Origin: Candidatus Latescibacterota bacterium
GTDB lineage: Bacteria; Latescibacterota; UBA2968; UBA8231
Assembly: GCA_003529325.1 (NCBI GenBank)
Contig: DPVW01000133.1
Coordinates: 1-11,869 of the forward strand
Length of the DNA stretch: 11,869 bases
Direction: 5' to 3'
Positions 1 to 6,716 of this stretch are shown piece by piece (within the stretch, counting starts at the first letter, position 1; every line of letters starts with the position of its first letter). A program made the position numbers and the translations under genes. The notes under the pieces were generated by a model. That model saw nothing but the letters and a program-made list of their open reading frames with translations, had not been told where the DNA came from and did no database searches.

Positions 1-442
1 CAGGGTCACGCCAAGGCCCGCCCCTTTCTCTGGGAGGGCGGTGGCAGCCTGGTGTTCGAATGGCAAGAGCCGCTGGCACTGGACAAGCTGCGGATCTTCA
101 TCGGTGAGATCGGCAACAATTATCTTGTCCGCACCTACCTTGGCGGTCGCCTGGATGAGACTGGCGTCATCCGCGACCCCGAGGGAGTCCAGACCGCGCT
201 TGTCACAGATGACCGCCGCAAGATCGGCCAGTGGGTGGAGGTCCATTTCCGCTGGTACGATGGCCGACAACATCGAAGTGCTCGCGCTGGGGACGATCGT
301 CTTCTACGAAATCGAAATCCATGCACGTGACGACCGCCCCACCGCGATCCAGAGGTTGCAGTGGCGCCAGATCAAGTGTGGCCCCAAAGGGCTGGAGAGA
401 CCGGCCTGCAGCAAGTCGTCGTCCCCTCAGTCCCTCCCGTAG
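1..442 (+). CDS. 3' part of a gene of unknown function, frame-interrupted
   Basis: The open reading starts before the window. Frame 1 from base 1 is a plausible protein containing LRIFIGEIGNNYLVRTYLGG and ending in GQWVEVHFRWYD near base 261; read on, it turns into low-quality sequence and stops at 330. Frame 2 from about base 263 resumes protein-like sequence (ADNIEVLALGTIVFYEIEIH) and stops with TAG at 442. Removing one G of the GG at 262-263 joins them as RWYD-ADNIEV. Both segments use GC-ending codons, which supports a single gene with a one-base insertion, either a real mutation or an assembly error. The alternating hydrophobic stretches suggest a beta-sandwich tail, perhaps discoidin or carbohydrate-binding, but I do not recognise the family. 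It runs convergently into uxuA and overlaps its end by 16 bases. Confidence 0.6.
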   Translation, partial: RVTPRPAPFSGRAVAAWCSNGKSRWHWTSCGSSSVRSATIILSAPTLAVAWMRLASSATPRESRPRLSQMTAARSASGWRSISAGTMADNIEVLALGTIVFYEIEIHARDDRPTAIQRLQWRQIKCGPKGLERPACSKSSSPQSLP

Positions 443-1398
443 GTAGCCTGGATGGCGGCGCGCATGTACCCGGTGGCCAGGGCATGCCCAGCCTGTCCAT
501 TGCTGTCCCCCGGGATCTGTGGCGTGTGGTCCATCATGAAGGGGCCCTCGAAGCCGATCTCTTTGTAGGTCCGCATCGCTACGAGCATGTCCACGTCACC
601 CTCGTCGATAAAGACCTCCTCGAAGTACCTTCCAGCACCTTTCACATTGCGGAAGTGGGCGTACACGATCTTTCCCTGTGCGCCCATTCGGCGGATCGCG
701 TCATACACATCGACACCCATTTCAGTAACGCAGCCCTGGCAGAACAGCATGGCATTCGCGTCACTGGGAGCCAGCTGAAAGATGCGCTCGTATTGCTCCA
801 GGGAAGAGACGATGCGCATGGCGCCACCCATGGCCTCGGGGATCGGTGGATCGTCGGGGTGTAGGGCCAGACGGACACCGGACTGCTCGGCGACGGGCAC
901 GATGCGCTGCAGGAAATACTCCATGTTCGCCCACATCGATGTTTCGTCGATCTGCTTGTCCGGCCACTCCCCCTTGGTCTGCTCCCACTCGCCATAGTCG
1001 AAGGTGCTGTATTTCGCCCCACCCCTGCCGGTAGCGGAGGTCGTGCGGAAGTTGCCGATGGGCTTGAAGTTGTAGCCCAGCGTTGGTACGCCCGCATCAC
1101 CCATGGCACCCAGAACATCAATCCACTGCTGAATCTTCTTATCCCGTTCGGGGCCCGCCAGGGTGATCTCATCCGGGCCCGTAAGGGCGATGTTCATCAG
1201 CTTGAGACCGTGTGTCTCGGCGAGCTTGCGCACATCGATGAGATACGTCGCCATCTCTTTGCGCGTCACCATCGATCCCTGGATGCCCGCCGCAAAGGGT
1301 GGTGGGTTGATGGTGAGGTAGTCGACGCCGATCGCTTTGTAGAACGCGAGGTTCTCGTCGTTCACATGGGCATGATTCAGCTGGTCCTGGATGTACAT
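427..1398 (-). CDS. uxuA: Mannonate dehydratase (EC 4.2.1.8), short form
   Basis: Cytoplasmic metal-dependent TIM-barrel enzyme that dehydrates D-mannonate to 2-keto-3-deoxy-D-gluconate in hexuronate catabolism. The 323-aa product carries the family's landmarks: ALHPDDPP (His180), FCQGC (Cys220), HFRNV (His248), EEVFIDEGDVDM (260-271) and MMDHTP (Asp290, His291). His180, Cys220, His248 and Asp290 match the His/Cys/His/Asp metal-ligand pattern known for the family, and Tyr311 sits where a conserved C-terminal GY motif is found. At 323 aa it is shorter than E. coli UxuA (about 394 aa), as in many non-enterobacterial homologues. The frame is open upstream to 1500, but that lies inside the preceding gene; ATG at 1398 has an AGGAGG five bases upstream and begins MYIQDQ. 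It is the last gene of the leftward operon, 16 bases after its neighbour. No uxuB, kdgK or kdgA is visible in the window. Confidence 0.93.
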   Translation of the reverse strand: MYIQDQLNHAHVNDENLAFYKAIGVDYLTINPPPFAAGIQGSMVTRKEMATYLIDVRKLAETHGLKLMNIALTGPDEITLAGPERDKKIQQWIDVLGAMGDAGVPTLGYNFKPIGNFRTTSATGRGGAKYSTFDYGEWEQTKGEWPDKQIDETSMWANMEYFLQRIVPVAEQSGVRLALHPDDPPIPEAMGGAMRIVSSLEQYERIFQLAPSDANAMLFCQGCVTEMGVDVYDAIRRMGAQGKIVYAHFRNVKGAGRYFEEVFIDEGDVDMLVAMRTYKEIGFEGPFMMDHTPQIPGDSNGQAGHALATGYMRAAIQATYGRD

Positions 1399-1403
1399 AT
1401 CTG

Positions 1404-1409
1404 CCTCCT
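1404..1409 (-). promoter_or_regulatory. Ribosome binding site of uxuA
   Basis: A perfect AGGAGG on the minus strand, five bases before the ATG at 1398. It fixes the uxuA start against the longer open frame reaching 1500. Confidence 0.85.
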
Positions 1410-1414
1410 GGCGA

Positions 1415-2707
1415 TCAGGCGGTAAAATCGTACTCCATGAGTTCGTCCGTGCCCTGCCAGATGATGCCATTGTGACCCAGCCGGCGCGCCTCACTGACAA
1501 TGTGATCGATCGTCTCCCGCGGCCAGCCTTCGCCGTGGAGGATGGGGTACGAAGGCATATCTGGCGGCAGGTAGAGCTTGGCTTTCACCAGATCCCGGAG
1601 TACGAGATCGGCTGTGGGGATTCGGTACGCCAGCGTCCCCGCTTCTTCTGCACCGTAGGCATCGATCGTCTCCGGCAGGCCCATGCCATCGTAGCCGTTG
1701 AAGCGATACACCACCTGCAAGGCGTCCTCCTCCGTCAGGTTCGGGATCTCTTCCTGGAGGAATCGGGCCCACTCGATGAAGGTGTTGCAGACAAAGGCGG
1801 AGATGTGCGACACGAGGGGGCTGGCGAAGTCGGCCATCTCGCCCCAACGCCGGTGATCGTGCCCCGCCGTCAGGGACATCGACGCGGGATAGGTGTCGGT
1901 GCCGAAGGAGACATCCGTCGCCACCTCGTGCACAATCGACCGGAACCGGCTCAGGTTGCGAGTGATCAGGTCCGTGCGAAAGCGCACCCAGTCGAGCACG
2001 CCCGACTTCAACCCCAGAGCCTGTACAACGTCGAAGAAGCCGAATCCCAGGCGTGCCACATCGCCCAGGCGGGCACCGTCGAGTTCGCCCAACCCCTGCC
2101 GGGCGCTCTGCAGATCCGCCACCATCTTCTCCATGTCGTAGCCCAGGTCGGTGGCGGCGGCGGCGCAGGAGGCGCACGTACAGCCGAACAGGCCAAGCGG
2201 AAAGCTGCCCATTGAGTAGCGGGTGTGGGTAATGTCGAGAGCATCCAGACCGTACTGTGTTGCCCAGTGCGTGTACACCGCCTCGAACCAGTCTTGCGTG
2301 CCTTGCTGGGACGGGCAGAACGTGAGCCGTCGGATGGTATAGGCCCCACCATAGGTCCACACCTTGAGGCCTGCGTCCTTCAGTTGCTTGACGATCGCCC
2401 GAAACGCGGCGTCGTCCCCATCGGCGTTGACGGCGGGTCCACAGAACCGTTTGGCCTGCTCGTACTCCCTGGGGTCGATTGGGCGCCCGTCGAAATGACG
2501 GGACACAAGTTGATCAAGCTCCGCATCGGTAGGGGTGCGGCCGCCGTAGGGACTCAGGCTCAACACATCAGCCGGCAACTCACCGGTGAAGGGAATGACA
2601 ACCGTGTCGAGGCCGATCTCATCGCGTAGCCGCAGGACATAGTTGGGGTGCTGTTGAATGACATCGGCCGTCAGATAGATGCCGGTGCGCCAGGACTGTT
2701 CTGCCAT
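1415..2707 (-). CDS. Glycosidase-like TIM-barrel protein of unknown substrate
   Basis: A 430-aa cytoplasmic protein with no signal peptide. It resembles glycosidase-type (beta/alpha)8 barrels: an early GIYLTADVIQQHPNYVLRLRDE segment of helix and strand, a KVWTYGGAYTIRR strand-loop (115-127), YGLDALDITHTRYSMG (152-167) and HNGIIWQGTDELMEY at the C-terminus. A CTCASC cluster (Cys176, 178, 181) follows the LDITHTRY strand. Many orphan glycosidase-like barrels have a similar C-x-C-x-x-C motif at this place, perhaps structural or metal-binding. Acid catalysts cannot be assigned by eye. ATG at 2707 is two bases after the upstream stop, with GAGG eight bases before it; the frame open to 2746 overlaps the upstream gene. 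Its position between a Ldh2-type dehydrogenase and uxuA suggests a role in acidic-sugar catabolism. A sugar isomerase or epimerase-type barrel is an alternative. Confidence 0.8.
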   Translation of the reverse strand: MAEQSWRTGIYLTADVIQQHPNYVLRLRDEIGLDTVVIPFTGELPADVLSLSPYGGRTPTDAELDQLVSRHFDGRPIDPREYEQAKRFCGPAVNADGDDAAFRAIVKQLKDAGLKVWTYGGAYTIRRLTFCPSQQGTQDWFEAVYTHWATQYGLDALDITHTRYSMGSFPLGLFGCTCASCAAAATDLGYDMEKMVADLQSARQGLGELDGARLGDVARLGFGFFDVVQALGLKSGVLDWVRFRTDLITRNLSRFRSIVHEVATDVSFGTDTYPASMSLTAGHDHRRWGEMADFASPLVSHISAFVCNTFIEWARFLQEEIPNLTEEDALQVVYRFNGYDGMGLPETIDAYGAEEAGTLAYRIPTADLVLRDLVKAKLYLPPDMPSYPILHGEGWPRETIDHIVSEARRLGHNGIIWQGTDELMEYDFTA

Positions 2708-2709
2708 CG

Positions 2710-3714
2710 CTAAAACCTCGTCACCTCGAATTGGTCGTAGCCACATTCGACTCCGACCTCGGCTGCAAGTACCTCTAACTCCTCGCAGTTCTCGTCCCCC
2801 AGGGGGATTCCTCGCTCACGATTCTCCCGCTCCCATTGCCATTCCATGCCACCTGGCAACTCGGCGCGGTCGAATCCTGGAAAGGGCTGCATCTGTCGCG
2901 CCCCTTCGATAAAATGGTCCATCTCGGCGGTGTATTCCTCGAAATCCATGAACCGCTTTACGTCCCAGGCGCAGAGAAAAGCGCCCTGATTCGAAGTCCA
3001 CTTTGTTTGGGGAGGCTTCAGTCGCTCCCGGTTGATGCCCGCCAGGACACCGGAAAATACCTGGATGGCAGTCGAGATGCCCAACGCCTTGAAGTAACTG
3101 TTCGGCATTTCACGAATCAGGTCTTCCCGGTATGGCAGCATGGCCCCCCCCATATCAAGGATGAAGGGAGGCTGCGAGCCGGCGGGAAAGCCGATGCTGA
3201 TGGGGGACGAGTTCGGCAGGTGAGAGACTGGCTGATTGGGATCGGGACGATTTCTGTGAGCCGACATGGCCATCCCGACGAAGCCCTGTTCCACAGCCAT
3301 TCTTGTCCACGCGCCCGCGGATCCAATGTGAAAATGGTTGCTGGTGGTGCACGCCCCCATACCAAACTCGTGCGTGGCTTTCAGCACCTGCGCCATGCCC
3401 ACTCTGCAGGCCATGTAGCCCAGTCCCCCGTCGCCGTCGACACTGGCGGCGGCGCCAAAATTGGACACAATCCTGACATCCGGCTCCGGATTAACGTTGC
3501 CATCGCGCAAATTTTCCAGGTAGTGGCGTAGTTGCTTGCTGCCGTGGCTGTAAAGCGAACGGGCATCGTTTGCCAACAGACGCTCGGTCAGATAGTCGGC
3601 ATCCGCCAGTCGCATCGCCGTCGTTGCCAACAGCCGTCGAATGACCCCGCCCTGGTGCTCGATGGGGACCAATATGCCATGTTCCGGCGGGTAGTTTCTC
3701 GATTTGAAAGCCAT
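2710..3714 (-). CDS. Malate/L-lactate dehydrogenase-like (Ldh2 family) NAD(P)-dependent oxidoreductase
   Basis: A 334-aa cytoplasmic oxidoreductase of the Ldh2 family, which includes YiaK (2,3-diketogulonate reductase), AllD (ureidoglycolate dehydrogenase) and ComC (sulfolactate dehydrogenase); members interconvert 2-hydroxy and 2-keto acids. Visible landmarks are SHGSKQLRHYLENLRDGNV (56-74, matching the family's SHG-R-Y-L-G motif), GACTTSNHF (120-128, containing the catalytic-type NHF), a central ILDMGGAMLPYRE (185-197) and LPGGMEWQWERENRERGIPL (286-305) near the C-terminus. The NHF motif continues as HIGSAG where relatives read GAAG, a small insertion at the active-site loop. ATG at 3714 shares its A with the upstream stop (TGATG), indicating translational coupling; the frame open to 3855 lies within the preceding gene. 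The substrate cannot be told, but next to uxuA a sugar-acid such as a hexuronate-derived keto acid is likely. Confidence 0.9.
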   Translation of the reverse strand: MAFKSRNYPPEHGILVPIEHQGGVIRRLLATTAMRLADADYLTERLLANDARSLYSHGSKQLRHYLENLRDGNVNPEPDVRIVSNFGAAASVDGDGGLGYMACRVGMAQVLKATHEFGMGACTTSNHFHIGSAGAWTRMAVEQGFVGMAMSAHRNRPDPNQPVSHLPNSSPISIGFPAGSQPPFILDMGGAMLPYREDLIREMPNSYFKALGISTAIQVFSGVLAGINRERLKPPQTKWTSNQGAFLCAWDVKRFMDFEEYTAEMDHFIEGARQMQPFPGFDRAELPGGMEWQWERENRERGIPLGDENCEELEVLAAEVGVECGYDQFEVTRF

Positions 3715-4994
3715 CAACTGCCTGTTCCACCACCGACCAGGACCTGTTTCCCAGCCGCATTCTTGAGCAACACGGTAACCTCCGCCTCTTTTGCCGTGAG
3801 TGCTACATCCTCCGCGATCCGCATCACGCTGCCCGGAACCAGGTCCGTCGACCACAGGACTTTGCCAGTCGCCGTGTCTTCGACGACCAACTGGGCGTCA
3901 CCGGATACCGCAATATCAATTTCGATGACAGCCTTGTCCGCTCGGTAGACCAAACTTGGTTCATCGAGCAGCAGATAGTCCCCCAACAGCGCGTGTACCG
4001 AGGTGATCTGCTTCTTGCTGACACCATGGAACATGGCCAGGTCCACGGTGTAGACGGCAGCTTCACCCCTGTCGAGATCGACGGAGTAACCCTCGCGCTC
4101 CCAGCGATCGGCATGGTTGGATATATGCCGGGTCAATGAAGGTTCAAGGTAGTACCGATCTCCACTTTTCGTCAGTCCCATATACATGGGGATTTCCCGC
4201 TCGCCACCAATAACCACCTTGGAGCCCACCATGGCCATCACCTCCTGCGTCTTGTCATCCCCGATGACGCCCCATGGCGCTGGCACAAACAACTGCAGCC
4301 CCTCGTCGGTCTCTGTTCGGCGAAAATCCACCGCTTCCGGGATGGGCCAGTCGTGCCATGACTGATCTGGGATCTCATACTGTGGCAAGAGTCCACTCCA
4401 AACAACCCAACTGCTGTCGCCAGGAGCATAGAAGTAGTCGCCGTCATCACACGTACCACCGACGCAGGGACTGCCGTGAACACAGTGCTGAAACCGCGCT
4501 CGACGCTCCCCCACGTTCTCGATCTTGTAATCCATCCGCAGACGTGTGGAGCCTTCGTAGGCAGTCATGGTCTTTTCGAAGCGCAACTCGCACAGACGCC
4601 CCGTGACAGGGTCGGGATACGGAAACGTGATCTCGCCAACCAAGACGGCGTGATCATCGTATGTGCGTGACGTCATCTCCCATGGCTGCGTCCACAGGTA
4701 GCCCATGTAGGGCGACCCTCCGGTCCAGGGCACAGACTCCGACACCCCGCCGTGGCCCACGTGTTGACCGTGGTTCCCGCTGAGGGGTGCCAGTTGTCGC
4801 AGCTGCTCTACACCGGTGATCTTGTCAAAATACGTCAGTGGCGATCGGGCCCGGGTGTAGGCGATCTCGCTGCGGATGTACTTGTTTTCAAAGACGTACA
4901 CCGGTTGGCCATCGCGCTCACCGGGCACAAGAGTGATCTGGCTGAATCCGGGCATGGCCCAGAGAAGCGCCAGCAGCAGAACGGATAGTCTCAC
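3714..4994 (-). CDS. Secreted beta-rich protein, possibly galactose-mutarotase-like fold
   Basis: A 426-aa protein with a signal peptide: VRLSVLLLALLWAMPGFSQ at the N-terminus, probably cut near residue 18-19. The start is GTG at 4994, preceded by AAAGGAG seven bases upstream and overlapping the CRTAC1-type gene's stop as GTGA; the frame open to 5105 is inside that gene. The mature part is rich in beta strands. LTYFDKITGVEQL (53-65), GYLWTQPWE (98-106), RMDYKIENVGERRARFQH (153-170) and LQLFVPAPWGVIGDDK (233-248) recall mutarotase-like proteins (DUF4380/DUF5107-type), a tentative resemblance. Four cysteines (135, 171, 177, 182) could form disulfides after export. The last 80 or so residues look like a separate Ig-like sandwich. 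It probably binds or acts on a carbohydrate outside the cytoplasm. No enzymatic residues could be identified. Confidence 0.85.
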   Translation of the reverse strand: MRLSVLLLALLWAMPGFSQITLVPGERDGQPVYVFENKYIRSEIAYTRARSPLTYFDKITGVEQLRQLAPLSGNHGQHVGHGGVSESVPWTGGSPYMGYLWTQPWEMTSRTYDDHAVLVGEITFPYPDPVTGRLCELRFEKTMTAYEGSTRLRMDYKIENVGERRARFQHCVHGSPCVGGTCDDGDYFYAPGDSSWVVWSGLLPQYEIPDQSWHDWPIPEAVDFRRTETDEGLQLFVPAPWGVIGDDKTQEVMAMVGSKVVIGGEREIPMYMGLTKSGDRYYLEPSLTRHISNHADRWEREGYSVDLDRGEAAVYTVDLAMFHGVSKKQITSVHALLGDYLLLDEPSLVYRADKAVIEIDIAVSGDAQLVVEDTATGKVLWSTDLVPGSVMRIAEDVALTAKEAEVTVLLKNAAGKQVLVGGGTGS

Positions 4995-6715
4995 CGCGAA
5001 ACTCCTTTCGGAAGTGGAAGATCGAGCAGTCCCACACCCTCCTGGACCGTCACGATACGATTGGTCTGGATCTCCTGGATGCGATCCACAACGCCGGAGG
5101 GCCACCGTACTTCGAGAACATCGATACGGCTCTGTGGCCCAACGCCAAAGGTGGCTCTCAGGTCGTTCTGCCCGTAGAGGCCTGATCCCGTGCGGATCTC
5201 CCTGACTTGCTGCACCCCACCGGCATTGACCGTGATCCGTGCACCAACGCCATCCCTGTTGCTGGTGACACCGAGCGTCCTGACCATAAACCAGTTGCCC
5301 TCGCGGTTGCCGCCCTCGTTGCGCAGCAGGTCTGCCCGCTTCGTGGAGTTGACGACGAAGATATCGACATCGCCGTCATTGTCGTAATCGCCAAAGCTGG
5401 CGCCGCGGCTCACTCTTGTGATCGCGAGACCGGCGCCAAGCAGATCCGTCACCTCGGCAAACTTGCCGTCCCCGAGGTTACCGAACAGCTGATTCCGCTG
5501 GGCGTAGGAGCTGGTCGCATCGAACAGCTCAATGTTGTCGAGCGTGTGTCCATTGGCGATAAACACGTCCAGCAAGCCATCGTTGTCGAAGTCGAAGAAA
5601 GCGGTACTCCAGCCGACGAACGGCAGCGAGGCGCCGCCAATGCCCGAGTGCATCGACGCATACGAAAACATCCCGTCCCCATCGTTGCGGTAGAGGCTCG
5701 TGGGCTCGTGCTGAAAGTTGGGAACAACGAGGTCCAACAGGCCGTCGTTGTCGTAGTCCCCGAAGTCCGCTCCCATGCTGGCTTCCATCCGCCCATCACC
5801 ACTGTAGCCGACGCCCGCAATCAGTGCCACGTCCACAAACTTGCCAGCTCCATCATTCTGGTAGAGAAAGTTGGGCCGCTGATCGTTGGCGACAAAAATA
5901 TCCACATCGCCATCGACGTCATAGTCGGCACAGACCACCCCCATGCCCTTGCCTTCAGGATTCAGCACACCGGCATCGGCGGTAACATCCGTGAAAGTGC
6001 CATCCACCCCGTGGTAGAGGACATCCGCCGTACCAGAAAAATTCTCGGGGCTGGGATAGGCTTTCAGATCCTGTGTCGAGCGTTTTCCGTCAGCGAGTAT
6101 GTACGGCGTCAGGTCGTGACCCGGGGCATCAATAGCATAGTCGACGTAGTTGGCGACGTACAGATCGAGAGAGCCGTCGTTGTCGATATCGAGCCAGGCA
6201 CAGCCCGTGCCCCAACGATCATCGCCGACACCGGTCTCGGTGGTGACAGCCGCGAACGTTCCGTCCCCAGCGTTACGGTAGAGGGCGTTCGGGCCGTAGT
6301 TGCTGACATAGAGGTCCGCATCCCCATCGTTGTCGTAGTCGGCGGCAGTCACCCCCACGCCGTAGCCCCCATCATCCACACCAGCCGTGCCGGCCAGTTC
6401 GACGAACCTGCCACTGCCGACGTTACGGTACAGCTTGTTTGTCTCCGTGGGCGTAACGCCGCGCTCCAGGGAGTGACCATTGACAGCGTAGATATCGAGG
6501 AGACCATCATCGTCGTAGTCCAGGAAGGCAGTTCCCGGCCCCATGGTTTCAATAAAGTACTTCTGCCCGGTTCCACCGTGTGTGTAGTGGAAGTCCACCC
6601 CCGCGGTCTCGGATACCTCAAGGAAGCTGACCTGGCCGGCGGCGCCGACAACGGAGAGCGACACGAACACGCCAAGCGCTGACCACGTCAGGAGTGCAGC
6701 CGTACAAACCCGCAT
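4991..6715 (-). CDS. Secreted CRTAC1-type FG-GAP/VCBS beta-propeller with ASPIC/UnbV C-terminal domain
   Basis: A 574-aa exported protein. Residues 1-27 form a signal peptide (MRVCTAALLTWSALGVFVSL, cut near VVGAAGQ). Seven calcium-binding D-x-D-x-D-G-x-x-D-[LIV] repeats follow at about 66, 127, 176, 264, 320, 375 and 443, each with a downstream LYRN/LYQN/LFGN-type turn (the last is LLRN), as expected for a seven-bladed integrin-alpha-like propeller. Residues 470-545 are the UnbV/ASPIC domain (NREGNWFMVRTLG, GVGARITV, EIRTGSGLYGQND, VRWPSGVVD). Such proteins are thought to act in extracellular calcium-dependent binding or adhesion; no enzymatic role is established. ATG at 6715 lies one base after the upstream stop; longer frames to 6847 fall within the CsgG-like gene. 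It overlaps the next gene by four bases (GTGA), which suggests both secreted products are made together. Confidence 0.95.
   Translation of the reverse strand: MRVCTAALLTWSALGVFVSLSVVGAAGQVSFLEVSETAGVDFHYTHGGTGQKYFIETMGPGTAFLDYDDDGLLDIYAVNGHSLERGVTPTETNKLYRNVGSGRFVELAGTAGVDDGGYGVGVTAADYDNDGDADLYVSNYGPNALYRNAGDGTFAAVTTETGVGDDRWGTGCAWLDIDNDGSLDLYVANYVDYAIDAPGHDLTPYILADGKRSTQDLKAYPSPENFSGTADVLYHGVDGTFTDVTADAGVLNPEGKGMGVVCADYDVDGDVDIFVANDQRPNFLYQNDGAGKFVDVALIAGVGYSGDGRMEASMGADFGDYDNDGLLDLVVPNFQHEPTSLYRNDGDGMFSYASMHSGIGGASLPFVGWSTAFFDFDNDGLLDVFIANGHTLDNIELFDATSSYAQRNQLFGNLGDGKFAEVTDLLGAGLAITRVSRGASFGDYDNDGDVDIFVVNSTKRADLLRNEGGNREGNWFMVRTLGVTSNRDGVGARITVNAGGVQQVREIRTGSGLYGQNDLRATFGVGPQSRIDVLEVRWPSGVVDRIQEIQTNRIVTVQEGVGLLDLPLPKGVSR
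5002..5008 (-). promoter_or_regulatory. Ribosome binding site for the GTG-started secreted protein
   Basis: AAAGGAG on the minus strand, seven bases before GTG at 4994 and inside the 3' end of the upstream CRTAC1-type gene. It supports a GTG start placed exactly at the beginning of the signal peptide. Confidence 0.8.
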
Positions 6716-6716
6716 C

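Noticed and set aside
135..326. Leftward 63-codon frame opposite the left-edge gene
   Set aside because: Arg-rich low-complexity translation, antisense to the better-supported frame-1/frame-2 protein.
361..864. A 167-codon open frame on the plus strand
   Set aside because: Antisense to the conserved C-terminal half of uxuA, including its metal-binding motifs.
1399..1500. N-terminal extension of uxuA to an upstream ATG at 1500
   Set aside because: It would overlap the preceding gene by 86 bases and adds a non-conserved, Arg-rich leader. The perfect AGGAGG supports ATG at 1398.
1391..2215. A 274-codon open frame on the plus strand
   Set aside because: Antisense to the barrel gene and the uxuA start; its translation is rich in His, Arg and Gln with no hydrophobic pattern, and the opposing frame is well supported.
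2836..3531. A 231-codon open frame on the plus strand
   Set aside because: Antisense to the Ldh2-family gene, which has clear family motifs. No features of its own.
3715..3855. N-terminal extension of the Ldh2-family protein to 3855
   Set aside because: The added 47 residues are Gly/Arg-rich shadow sequence of the upstream gene's 3' end; the TGATG junction gives a sound start at 3714.
5207..6682. A 491-codon open frame on the plus strand
   Set aside because: It lies wholly antisense to the CRTAC1-type gene, whose repeats and domains are unmistakable. Its length follows from the GC-rich, repetitive Asp-Gly codons read on the other strand, and it has no recognisable protein features.
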